Source: Bdellovibrio sp.
Lineage (GTDB): Bacteria; Bdellovibrionota; Bacteriovoracia; Bacteriovoracales; Bacteriovoracaceae
Direction of reading: 5' to 3'
DNA: 64,000 nucleotides
Assembly: GCA_016187935.1 (NCBI GenBank)
Contig: JACPIU010000015.1
Span: 1 to 64,000 of the forward strand
The notes below the pieces were generated by a model. That model did no database searches. It had not been told where the DNA came from and was given only the letters and a program-made list of their open reading frames with translations. Shown piece after piece: positions 33,498-42,042 of the stretch (position 1 is its first letter; each line of letters begins with the position of its first letter). The position numbers and the translations under genes were made by a program.

Positions 33498-35018
33498 ATG
33501 ATTTATACGTTTGAACATTTCCTTAAAAATCCTAAACTGTTCGATTCATCATCGCAGTTAGATTTCGATGTCTGTGTGGTGGGTAGCGGCGCCGGTGGTG
33601 CCACTGCCGCTGCCACGGCGGCCGCCAGAGGTGCGCGAGTTCTCTTGCTTGAGGCGGGAAGCTTTCTCTTGCCCTCTGATCTGACCCAACGTGAAGAAGA
33701 TATGTATCCCAAACTTTTTTATGAAGCAGGAGGGCGTCGCACTGCCAACCGCGCCATTCGCGTGATGCATGGAATGGGTGTGGGCGGCTCCACCTTACAC
33801 AATATTAATCTATGCAAGCGCACTCCCAAATCCATCATTGATAGTTGGCAACTGCCGCATCTCACGAGTGAAAAATTTCACCAGATTTCAGAGGATATCG
33901 AGAAAGAATTAAATGTCGCCATTATTTTGGACAAAGATTTCAATGAAAATAACTGGCTTTTTAAAACCGGAACGGAACGCTTAGGTTACAAGGGTTCCGC
34001 CCTGGCCCATAATCGGAAGGGATGTGCCCAAAGTGGTTTTTGCGAGTTGGGTTGCAGCTTTAACGCCAAGATGAACGCGCTTCGAATTTATATTCCCCAA
34101 GTCGTTCAGCATAACGGAGTGGTTTTAAGCAATACCCAGGCCCTGCATTTTCGCTGGGCCGGTCGGCGCATTTTTGAACTGACGGCGCAAGTGATTCACC
34201 CCGAAACGCGAGCAAAGATTTGTGATTTAAACATCAAGGCAAAGTCATTTGTATTGTCGGGTGGGGGAATTGAATCGGTTCTGCTCTCTCAAAGATCAAG
34301 TTTGCCGGACCCCTATCGTCAGCTCGGAAAACATCTTCATCTCCATCCCGGGACTGGTATCTGCGGCATATTTTCTCAAGATGTTTTAATGTGGAAAGGT
34401 ATTCCCCAAAGTTATGAATGCACGGAATTTTTATCTTTTGATGAGAAAGAGGATAAACGTGTCTGGTTAGTTGGCGGGTCCGCTCACCCCTCAGGTGTGG
34501 CCGGTATGCTCCCAGGCTTTGGTCAAGAGCATGCAGCCCTGATGAAATTATATCCCAAAATGGCTTCGATTTCTCCCATGCTTCACGATCATACCGAAGG
34601 TCAGATTGATATGGATGGAAAGTTATTGGCAAAAATTAGTTATAATCTTAGTGATAGTGATCGCAAGCAATTGGCGCGGGGTTTGTTTCAGGCCTGCAAA
34701 ATTTTATTCGCCGCCGGTGCTGAAAAAGTTTATGTTCCTTTTCGCAAACTAAAAGAATTCAAAAGTCCCGATCAATTGCAGGAAAGTGATTTGTATCCTG
34801 ACAATATGGAAATTGACATGGTGGCCGTTCATCCCATGAGCACTTTGCGCATGGGAGTTGATCCGACTTCTTCGGTCACTGACGATTATGGGCGCTATCA
34901 CCATTTGGATAATCTTTGGGTGGCGGATTCGTCATTATTTCCCACTTCGTTAGGGGTGCCACCGCAAATTTCTATTTATTCCATCGGACGTTATGTAGGG
35001 GGCCTCTTACCCCTCTAA
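33498..35018 (+). CDS. GMC-family FAD-dependent oxidoreductase
   Basis: 506 aa. FAD-binding VCVVGSGAGGATAAATAAARG at about 27-47, HGMGVGGSTLHNINLCKR, CELGCSFNAKMNALRIYIP and the C-terminal VAVHPMSTLRMGVDP with LWVADSSLFPTSLGVPPQ. The active-site His lies in VAVHPMSTLRMG. No signal peptide, so export would ride on the Tat small subunit encoded just upstream. No cytochrome c subunit is nearby. The substrate is an alcohol or sugar of unknown identity. Confidence 0.92.
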   Translation: MIYTFEHFLKNPKLFDSSSQLDFDVCVVGSGAGGATAAATAAARGARVLLLEAGSFLLPSDLTQREEDMYPKLFYEAGGRRTANRAIRVMHGMGVGGSTLHNINLCKRTPKSIIDSWQLPHLTSEKFHQISEDIEKELNVAIILDKDFNENNWLFKTGTERLGYKGSALAHNRKGCAQSGFCELGCSFNAKMNALRIYIPQVVQHNGVVLSNTQALHFRWAGRRIFELTAQVIHPETRAKICDLNIKAKSFVLSGGGIESVLLSQRSSLPDPYRQLGKHLHLHPGTGICGIFSQDVLMWKGIPQSYECTEFLSFDEKEDKRVWLVGGSAHPSGVAGMLPGFGQEHAALMKLYPKMASISPMLHDHTEGQIDMDGKLLAKISYNLSDSDRKQLARGLFQACKILFAAGAEKVYVPFRKLKEFKSPDQLQESDLYPDNMEIDMVAVHPMSTLRMGVDPTSSVTDDYGRYHHLDNLWVADSSLFPTSLGVPPQISIYSIGRYVGGLLPL

Positions 35019-35029
35019 GGAGAACAAGG

Positions 35030-36247
35030 ATGTCTCGGAGAACGAATTTATTCTTGATTGCAGTAAGCATCATGTTTTCAGTTTCCACCCATGCCTTTAT
35101 TGAACTCCATTCCCATGCCTTTATGAATGAAGGCATGGGAGTGCTCTTTCGTGGCGACTTTCACCATCCCTTGTGCGCCCATTCCTGGCGTTGCATGCTC
35201 TCATCCAAAATCAACGCCGAAAGTTTGGACAAATCAGGCGTGCGAATTTTTGTAGCGGCCCTCTATGCCCACCCCGCTTTGGTTTTGAAACCCGGGTCTT
35301 CCTGGCGCGATTCCGTGAAAGAGAGTCTCAGACGGCAGATAAAGCAGGCCTATGATTTTGTGGCCAAGCATCCGAATTGGATTCTGGCCAAGAATGCCCG
35401 TGAGGCCCAGCATGCTTATAATGCGGGCAAAAAAGTTTTTATTCTCTCCTTGGAAGGTTCACACGGCATGTTTGAAACCTCCCAGGATTTTGTGGAATTT
35501 ATTGATCAGGCGGGGATTGCCATTGTGACTCCCATTCATCTTATTAATAATGCCTGCGGAGGCGCCGCCTACTTGCGAGGCTTTCGCAAATCAATTTTTA
35601 CTTTAAAAAATTTTTATTTTGAATGGCGAAATGGGGCGAGAATGAACCCTATGGGATTGACCCCCGAAGGGAAGGATCTCATCGTGCGTTTGATGGCGAA
35701 AGGAGTATGGATTGATCTGACTCATATGAGTGATAAATCCATTGAGGACGCCATTCCTTTGCTGATGGCCTTCGGCCAGCCTCTGCTTTTTACCCACACT
35801 GCCCTTCGCAAATATTACAAAGACGAGCGGGGAATCAGTGCGGAACATCTCAGGCTGATTCGACAAAGTCGCGGTTATGTGGGGCTGGTTCCATCGGAGG
35901 AGATGTTAGTGCATACCAAGGTCGATGATGAATTTTGTCCCGAACACTGTCGCCCATGTCGAGGCGGTTTGGAATCGTTGGCCCAACATTATTATGAGAT
36001 TGGCACTCAGATTGGATTTTCAAGGGTGGCCTTTGGCTCGGATTTTTCCGGCGGAATTCCCCATCTTCGACCTGCCCGCTGTCGAACCGAAACCTCGCTT
36101 GATCGCATTGGCTTGGTTTCCATTGATCAGATGGGTGATGTCCACCGTGCTTTAGAAAATCGTTTACAGAAAACGATGGGATTGGATCAAATGGCCAATG
36201 AATTTATCCAGCAATGGGGACTGGTGCAAAGCAGGAGAATAGAGTGA
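35030..36247 (+). CDS. Exported M19-like (renal dipeptidase-type) peptidase 1
   Basis: 405 aa with a signal peptide (MSRRTNLFLIAVSIMFSVST). M19-type motifs: FIELHSHAF (first metal site), LSLEGSHGMF (bridging Glu), IDLTHMSD and LFTHTALRKYYKDERGIS (His ligands), AFGSDFSGGIPH (substrate Asp). The first site reads H-S-H where classical members have H-x-D. The family cleaves dipeptides, often with a D-residue at the C-terminus. AAGGAG before ATG 35030. Coupled to its paralogue by GTGA overlap. Confidence 0.9.
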   Translation: MSRRTNLFLIAVSIMFSVSTHAFIELHSHAFMNEGMGVLFRGDFHHPLCAHSWRCMLSSKINAESLDKSGVRIFVAALYAHPALVLKPGSSWRDSVKESLRRQIKQAYDFVAKHPNWILAKNAREAQHAYNAGKKVFILSLEGSHGMFETSQDFVEFIDQAGIAIVTPIHLINNACGGAAYLRGFRKSIFTLKNFYFEWRNGARMNPMGLTPEGKDLIVRLMAKGVWIDLTHMSDKSIEDAIPLLMAFGQPLLFTHTALRKYYKDERGISAEHLRLIRQSRGYVGLVPSEEMLVHTKVDDEFCPEHCRPCRGGLESLAQHYYEIGTQIGFSRVAFGSDFSGGIPHLRPARCRTETSLDRIGLVSIDQMGDVHRALENRLQKTMGLDQMANEFIQQWGLVQSRRIE

Positions 36248-37491
36248 AGTTGCAATTTGTTTTTGTTTTCATTCTGATGCTGGGGATGCGTGTATATGCC
36301 CAAGAGATCAGGGGAGTGGTCGATCTCCATGCGCATGTCGCCAGTCATATTCCATACTGGTTTATGCTTTTCGGAGGGGACCCGGAATCTGCCGTCTCTT
36401 CCGATTTAACTTACGATCATGGCCATCATCAAGTGATGAATTTGGAGCTGCTTAAAAAGAGCGGAGTCAAAATTTATGTCCAGGCGACGTTGGTCAATAT
36501 TCTTGGTTTGACCAAATCGATTGCTGAAAAGCAGGTCTTGGAACAGCTTGAATATGTGGGAAATTTGGTCAAACAACATTCTGCCGATTTTGCCGTGGCC
36601 CATAATCCGGCAGAAGCGCGGGCCATTATTGCCCAAGGGAAGATAGCTTTTGTCCATGCCTTTGAAGGGGCCGAGTTTTTGATTGATACCGTTGAAGATG
36701 CTCAGGCTTGGCAGAAGCGCGGTGTCGCCATGATTGGCCCGATTCATCTCGGGGATAATCAATATGGTGATTCTGCTGTGATGAAGGGGCGTCTGGTGGT
36801 GGTCAATTTGCTGGGTTGGTTTAAGCGCACTTTTTGGCCTTCTTCTCGTCAGGGGCTGAGCCCTTTAGGGCAAACCGCCATTCAAAATATGTTTAAAGCA
36901 GGCATTATTGTTGATACCGCCCATATGAGTGATTTGTCTTTGGACGAAACATTGACAGCGGCCAAATCCGTTCAGCTTCCCATCATTATGTCCCATGGAT
37001 ACGTGCGGGATATTCGTGCCGAGGAGCGTGGCCTCACTAACCAACAGATTAAGGATATTTATTCTCTGGGAGGAATGATCGCCGTGACTGGCGCCACCTT
37101 TATGCTTCAACCTCATACCCCCCTTACCCCGCCCTTGCCCGAAACTCACTGCGACAGGAGTATTGATGATTACCTTTTGCATATTCATCATCTCGAAAAA
37201 CAATTGGGTCTCAATGCCGTTCCTATTGCGCTAGGGACTGACTTCAATGGCTTTGTCCCTCATTTTCGTCCTAAGTATGGTGATGAGGGATGCCAACCTG
37301 TGTCTGCACTCAAGCGAGCGCCATTGCCTTTTGATGTTCAAGGTCTGGCCGGCCCTCATTTACTTCCATCCATGTTTGAATATTTGGAGAAAGAATCGGT
37401 CGGGGTCGATTCTTATCAGCAAAGTGGCGAACGATTTTTGCAAATTTGGGAAAGGGTGATTGCCTATGGAAAGGGGAAAGGTGATCTCTAG
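36244..37491 (+). CDS. Exported M19-like (renal dipeptidase-type) peptidase 2
   Basis: 415 aa from GTG 36244, which overlaps the upstream stop (GTGA) and has AGGAG six bases ahead. Signal peptide KLQFVFVFILMLGMRVYA. Motifs in the same order as the paralogue: VVDLHAHVAS, AFVHAFEGAEF, IVDTAHMSD, IIMSHGYVRDIRAEERGLT, ALGTDFNGFVPHFRP. H-A-H again replaces H-x-D. The two proteins share the pattern but differ widely in sequence, so the duplication is old. Overlaps the next gene by 26 bases. Confidence 0.9.
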   Translation: MKLQFVFVFILMLGMRVYAQEIRGVVDLHAHVASHIPYWFMLFGGDPESAVSSDLTYDHGHHQVMNLELLKKSGVKIYVQATLVNILGLTKSIAEKQVLEQLEYVGNLVKQHSADFAVAHNPAEARAIIAQGKIAFVHAFEGAEFLIDTVEDAQAWQKRGVAMIGPIHLGDNQYGDSAVMKGRLVVVNLLGWFKRTFWPSSRQGLSPLGQTAIQNMFKAGIIVDTAHMSDLSLDETLTAAKSVQLPIIMSHGYVRDIRAEERGLTNQQIKDIYSLGGMIAVTGATFMLQPHTPLTPPLPETHCDRSIDDYLLHIHHLEKQLGLNAVPIALGTDFNGFVPHFRPKYGDEGCQPVSALKRAPLPFDVQGLAGPHLLPSMFEYLEKESVGVDSYQQSGERFLQIWERVIAYGKGKGDL

Positions 37492-38401
37492 TTCTTTGTT
37501 TGGCTTGTTTGATCGATTGGACTTTGCTGCTCCTTGGGCCACCAGTGCCACGCGCTTGGTGCATGGACGCGGGAAAGAATTTTCAGGATTTGAACACCTC
37601 ACCATAGAATGGTATCCCCCCTATGTGGTCATCTTTCTTCATCGCTCTTTAGAGCTTGAGGGACTTATCAAGATCAGAGAATATTTTAGTCAATTGAAAC
37701 GGCCACAAATTCAGGGCATCTTTTTACAGCAGCGCGAGAATGGAAAGGTTTCCTGGCAGACACTCCAAGGAGTGCTTCCGCAGAGTCCCTTTGTGGTGCA
37801 TGAAGGCCATTTGCAATTCTTAATTAAACTGGGTGGCGATCAGAATGTCGGATTATTCCTTGATATGCGTCCTTTGCGTTCTTGGTTATTGCAGAATGCC
37901 GCGGACAAATGCATTTTGAATCTTTTTTCCTACACCTGTTCATTATCTGTGGCCGCGGCCAAGGGGCTGGCGCGTGAAGTTCACAATGTGGACATGAAGA
38001 AGACTTTTTTGACCTGGGGCCGTGATAATCACAAGCTCAATCAATGTGAGCGCCATATCTCTTATCATCCCCTTGATGTTTTAAAATCCTTTGGTCGGTT
38101 TAAGCGCATTGGACCTTTTAACTTAATTATTATTGATCCACCCTCACATCAGGAGTTTTTTTCTCTGGAGCGACATTATGCTCGTTTATTGAAGCGAGTC
38201 GGGGAATGGCTAAGTCCCCATGGAACATTGGTGCTTGTGACAAATACTCCCGATATAACACTCGAGCATTTCAGAACTATGGCGGAAGAAGCGTTAGGGC
38301 CTTTTTTTCAATTTATTTGTTGGGGAGATAGGCCTACTATTTTGTTGGGAAGTGACCCCAATTTCCCGGTAAAAGTGGCTTTTTATAATAAAACGAATTA
38401 A
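37466..38401 (+). CDS. Class I SAM-dependent methyltransferase, RlmI-like
   Basis: 311 aa. RlmI/RlmK-like catalytic half: GLFLDMRPLRSWLL, CILNLFSYTCSLSVAAAKGL (SAM loop), VHNVDMKKTFLTWGRDNHKLN, and LIIIDPPSHQEFF (motif IV). The N-terminal PUA domain of true RlmI is not seen; about 100 residues of unclear fold take its place. ATG 37466 lies nine bases after AAAGGG and overlaps the dipeptidase gene. It may methylate rRNA, or the product of this operon. Confidence 0.85.
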   Translation: MERGKVISSSLFGLFDRLDFAAPWATSATRLVHGRGKEFSGFEHLTIEWYPPYVVIFLHRSLELEGLIKIREYFSQLKRPQIQGIFLQQRENGKVSWQTLQGVLPQSPFVVHEGHLQFLIKLGGDQNVGLFLDMRPLRSWLLQNAADKCILNLFSYTCSLSVAAAKGLAREVHNVDMKKTFLTWGRDNHKLNQCERHISYHPLDVLKSFGRFKRIGPFNLIIIDPPSHQEFFSLERHYARLLKRVGEWLSPHGTLVLVTNTPDITLEHFRTMAEEALGPFFQFICWGDRPTILLGSDPNFPVKVAFYNKTN

Positions 38402-38411
38402 CGGAAGAATT

Positions 38412-39176
38412 ATGAACAAAAAATATCTTTTAATAGCGCTGACAGTGGTGATCCTTTTCGTTGCGGGTGCGGGAATTTTTAAGAAACGCAACAATTTTGA
38501 AAAAATTGAAATTCGCTCGGGACAACTTTATGAGGCCATCTATGGAATAGGCAAAGTGAAATCACGAAAACAATACGAACTTAAATTAGGTATCACTTCA
38601 AGCGTCTCAAAAATCTATGTTAAAGAAGGCGATGTGATTAAGAAAGGCACGCCTTTGATGGACTTTAAGGATGCCGCCACTTTCTTCGCTCCTTTTGATG
38701 GTACGGTGACCTACATCGCAGCTGATCAAGGTGAGATTGTCTTTCCTCAAACCACTTTACTGACTCTGACAAATTTAGAGGAACGCTATATTGAGGTCCT
38801 CTTGGAACAGGAAGGGGCCATGCGTGCCAAAAAGGGTATGGGGGCCAAAATTGTCTTTGACGGCCAAAAAGGTGAAAGTATAGGGGGACAGTTGGAATCA
38901 CTTTATCCCAGGGGTGATGAATTTGTCGCCAGTATTCGTATCGATAATTTCAGTCCCGGCGTATTACCAGGAATGTCGGCCGATGTAGCGATTGAAGTGG
39001 GACATCGTGATGGCGTTCTCCTTTTTCCGGTCAAAGCGGTCGCAGGAGGAATTGCGCTGGTGGAACATGCGGGTGAGCGGCATAAAGTAAAATTAAAACT
39101 CGGTGCCTCCGATGGAACTTTTGCAGAGGTGTTAGAAGGGGACGTGCACGCTGGGGATTTCGCCTTGGTAAAGTGA
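38412..39176 (+). CDS. MacA/HlyD-like membrane-fusion adaptor
   Basis: 254 aa. N-terminal anchor (YLLIALTVVILFVAGAGIF), then a short adaptor: SSVSKIYVKEGDVIKKGTPLMDF (lipoyl half), FFAPFDGTVTYIAADQGEIVFPQTTLLTL (second half) and beta-barrel segments (RYIEVLLEQEGA, GMSADVAIEVG). The long coiled-coil hairpin of MacA is missing, so the two lipoyl halves are almost joined. It would link the ABC permease to the outer membrane. GGAAG upstream. Confidence 0.9.
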   Translation: MNKKYLLIALTVVILFVAGAGIFKKRNNFEKIEIRSGQLYEAIYGIGKVKSRKQYELKLGITSSVSKIYVKEGDVIKKGTPLMDFKDAATFFAPFDGTVTYIAADQGEIVFPQTTLLTLTNLEERYIEVLLEQEGAMRAKKGMGAKIVFDGQKGESIGGQLESLYPRGDEFVASIRIDNFSPGVLPGMSADVAIEVGHRDGVLLFPVKAVAGGIALVEHAGERHKVKLKLGASDGTFAEVLEGDVHAGDFALVK

Positions 39177-39180
39177 AAGT

Positions 39181-40425
39181 ATGTTGTATCTCGCTGTCAA
39201 ACAATTATTTGCCCGTAAAAAACAAACCGCCCTCATTTTAATTGGGGTCAGTTTTGGCACCATGATCTATGTCCTCATTGCCGGTGTACAGTTGGGGCTA
39301 CGCGAATATATCTCCGGGCAATTGATGAACAATACTTCGCATGTTCGCATCTCAGGTTCTGATCGCACGATTGACGGCAAGGATCTCACCATGAGTTTTT
39401 TTCCCGGCCGCGACATCGTTCATTGGTTGATCGCGCCCATGGGCAAAAGGGGAGCGGCCCGTCTTGAAAACTATTTGGGCCATGCTCACCGTTTGGAAAA
39501 TGATCCGGATGTTTATAACTTTGCTCCTAAACTTACTATCCCGGTGTTAGTCACTCGTGCTGGATTGCGCGCCAATTCAGAGCTGATCGGAATTATTCCT
39601 TCCCGGCAGATGCAGGTCACGGCCCTGGCCGATTATATGCGAGAGGGAAAATTGCAAGATTTAGAATCGGCCGGAGGCCGTGTGGTCTTGGCGAGCGGGG
39701 TGGCGGAAAAATTAGGAGTGACAGTGGGAGGGACAGTTTTGCTAACCTCGGGGCAAAATGAAGGACGTCCTTTTAAAGTCACTGGCATTATTCATTTGGG
39801 GAATCATAATTTTGACGATGTCGTTGCCTATGCCCATCTGCGGGATGTGCAGACTTTAGGCAAGGCGCATGGTCGAGTTTCTGAAATTTCAATCGCCCTG
39901 GTTGATTCTTCCATGGCGTATGCCAAGGCGGAAGCATGGTCGCTCTTAGGGCCGGACAAGGTGGAAGATTGGGAGCGCGCCAATGCTGCTTATATGCAAA
40001 TCGTGAAAATCCAGGATATTGCCCGCTTTGTGATTACCGTTTCCATTTTGATAGTTGCCGCCTTCGGGATTTACAATATTTTAACCATTATGATTTCGCA
40101 AAAAAAACGGGAGATCGCGATTTTGCGCTCTATGGGATTTGGGGCCTGGGCGGTGTTTGAGCTGTTTTTTATTCAAGGCTTTGTGATTGGAGTTTTAGGT
40201 GGGCCGCTCGGACTCTTGATTGGCTACACCTTATGTAGAATTGTGGGAAATATTGATTTGGGATTTCAGATCGGACGAGGCAATCATCTGCTCATTTCCT
40301 ATAATCCAGATATTTATTTTACCGCATTGGGTTTTGCTCTCCTTTCCGGCGCCCTGGCCAGTATTTTACCTGCTGTGCAGGCCGGTCAAATGACTCCCAT
40401 GGATATCATTAGGGAGGATCGATGA
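39181..40425 (+). CDS. MacB/FtsX-type ABC transporter permease
   Basis: 414 aa. One N-terminal helix (TALILIGVSFGTMIYVLIAGV), a large periplasmic domain (about 40-280), then three helices to the C-terminus ending with the family motif GALASILPAVQAGQMTPMDIIR. ISQKKREIAILRSMGF is the typical FtsX-domain coupling segment. It works mechanically with the adaptor and the ATPase on either side. Stop overlaps the next start (ATGA). Confidence 0.93.
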   Translation: MLYLAVKQLFARKKQTALILIGVSFGTMIYVLIAGVQLGLREYISGQLMNNTSHVRISGSDRTIDGKDLTMSFFPGRDIVHWLIAPMGKRGAARLENYLGHAHRLENDPDVYNFAPKLTIPVLVTRAGLRANSELIGIIPSRQMQVTALADYMREGKLQDLESAGGRVVLASGVAEKLGVTVGGTVLLTSGQNEGRPFKVTGIIHLGNHNFDDVVAYAHLRDVQTLGKAHGRVSEISIALVDSSMAYAKAEAWSLLGPDKVEDWERANAAYMQIVKIQDIARFVITVSILIVAAFGIYNILTIMISQKKREIAILRSMGFGAWAVFELFFIQGFVIGVLGGPLGLLIGYTLCRIVGNIDLGFQIGRGNHLLISYNPDIYFTALGFALLSGALASILPAVQAGQMTPMDIIREDR

Positions 40426-41090
40426 TCGAAGTTCTTAATGTGTGCAAAGATTTTGGTCATCCTCCCACTCGTGTTTTGAGCGGTATCAACTTGAGGATTG
40501 CTGACGGTGATTTTGTAAGTATCCATGGCCGTTCGGGATCAGGGAAAAGTACTCTCCTTTATATCCTGAGCACGCTTGATCATCCTACTCAAGGCGAAGT
40601 GGTGTTTGATGGCAAGAAAGTGAAAGATATGAACGTGCGCGATCTCGATTGCCTTCGCAACACTCAAATAGGATTCATCTTTCAATTTCACTATCTTTTG
40701 CCGGAACTGACGGCCATCGAAAATGTTCTCTTGCCGCCTCGGAAAAGCGGCCAGCAAGAGAAATTTCGCCACCGCGCCTATGAACTCATCACGCAATTTG
40801 GTTTGTCAGGACATGAGCATAAATTCCCTGGCCAGCTCTCAGGGGGACAGCAACAGCGAGTGGCGATTGCCCGCGCTTTAATTATGAGGCCTAAATATCT
40901 CTTTGCGGATGAACCCACCGGGAATTTAGATTATCAAAATGGCTTAATGGTTTTGGATATCTTGAAGGAAGTTAATACTACTCAAGGGGCGACAGTAGTC
41001 TTAGTCACTCATGAACGTGATTTCTCGTCCATGGCCAAGCGTGAGGTGATTTTGAAGGATGGTTGCCAAACCTCGTTTCCTGGGCCTTAA
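40422..41090 (+). CDS. ABC transporter ATP-binding protein, LolD/MacB type
   Basis: 222 aa. Walker [16 protein letters not shown]-loop [18 protein letters not shown], signature [15 protein letters not shown], Walker [14 protein letters not shown]-loop [10 protein letters not shown]. Energises the FtsX-type permease encoded immediately upstream. GGGAGG before the ATG. LolD-like proteins serve lipoprotein release or MacAB-type export; the single permease and adaptor favour MacAB-type export. Confidence 0.95.
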   Translation: MIEVLNVCKDFGHPPTRVLSGINLRIADGDFVSIHGRSGSGKSTLLYILSTLDHPTQGEVVFDGKKVKDMNVRDLDCLRNTQIGFIFQFHYLLPELTAIENVLLPPRKSGQQEKFRHRAYELITQFGLSGHEHKFPGQLSGGQQQRVAIARALIMRPKYLFADEPTGNLDYQNGLMVLDILKEVNTTQGATVVLVTHERDFSSMAKREVILKDGCQTSFPGP

Positions 41091-41119
41091 TAAAGCACAA
41101 GAAAAATTACGGAGGTTCT

Positions 41120-41887
41120 ATGAGGCCTATCATATGGATAATATGTTCGTTTGCCACTTTTACAGCACTCAAAGCGGATGCGGCCCAAACCTACACTTAC
41201 GTTTTAGATAACTTTCCTGTTTATGCCAGTATGATCGTCAATGTCCAAGACCCTGCCCCAACTCCCTTTACGTTTGGTACCAGAATCGCCACTGTAAAAA
41301 TGAGCGCAAGCTATTTGGGTATGAGAGTGGGTGACCTGACAGAACTCACCGTGATCGACGACCACGGATTGCCACGCTTGGATTCTCGCTGCCGTTCTCC
41401 CAAGGATTCCCAGAGAAATTACAACTGTTATTCCACTCGATTTGAAGAAGAGGAACTGTGGTTTAAAGGTTTTAATGGCACACGACCGCTTTTAGCGGAA
41501 AATATGACTGCGGGTGATGCTGGAGTTAAAGTTTTTAAACTTGCGGATATCTATGATTCACTTGGGGCCGAGTATTTTCAGATTCCAGAGTTACACAATG
41601 CCACATCGCTTTTTTTAATGCTCTTTCGTCCCGATTTCGGTTTGAATTATAATGGTCGAATTTTCTTTGCGAGCGGAAACGAGGAATTTTTTAAAATTCG
41701 CTTAAAGGTCACCAGCGCAAACGCGAATACCTTGGATGTGAAATTAGAACCAATAAATAATCGTGGTACCAGTGATCAGTCCGGAGCGACCTTTCCTGGA
41801 CGTATGATCTACGATACCAATCTAAAAAAGATTACTAAAATCTATATTACGGCCAAAAATAAAGAGTATATTTTAGTTGTCAGATAA
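41120..41887 (+). CDS. Exported protein of unknown function, last gene of the nine-gene run
   Basis: 255 aa with a signal peptide (MRPIIWIICSFATFTALKAD). Mostly beta-strand-like with a Cys pair (DSRCRSPKDSQRNYNCY). C-terminal segment KLEPINNRGTSDQSGATFP and KKITKIYITAKNKEYILVV. No known domain. GGAGG four bases before ATG 41120. Being 30 bases behind the exporter ATPase, it may be a substrate-binding or outer-membrane partner of the exporter. Confidence 0.8.
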   Translation: MRPIIWIICSFATFTALKADAAQTYTYVLDNFPVYASMIVNVQDPAPTPFTFGTRIATVKMSASYLGMRVGDLTELTVIDDHGLPRLDSRCRSPKDSQRNYNCYSTRFEEEELWFKGFNGTRPLLAENMTAGDAGVKVFKLADIYDSLGAEYFQIPELHNATSLFLMLFRPDFGLNYNGRIFFASGNEEFFKIRLKVTSANANTLDVKLEPINNRGTSDQSGATFPGRMIYDTNLKKITKIYITAKNKEYILVVR

Positions 41888-41945
41888 TTATTTCTGACAA
41901 AAGTCATTTAATTTCCCAATCAAAATCGCATATAAAATTCTGACT

Positions 41946-41959
41946 TTGATCATGATATA
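41946..41959. promoter_or_regulatory. FNR-like half-palindrome upstream of the NarK-type transporter
   Basis: TTGAT-CATG-ATATA differs from the FNR consensus TTGAT-N4-ATCAA at two positions. Its centre lies about 64 bases before a TAAAAT-directed start (42005-42010), close to the usual class I distance. A direct repeat of AAAAACATGC follows. Oxygen or nitrate control would suit the gene, but the site is imperfect. Confidence 0.35.
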
Positions 41960-42042
41960 TGCTATTTTTTTACAAAAACATGCCAAAAACATGCTAATTC
42001 TCATTAAAATCGCTTGTAAGGCATCTTGTGAAGAGGGAAGCC

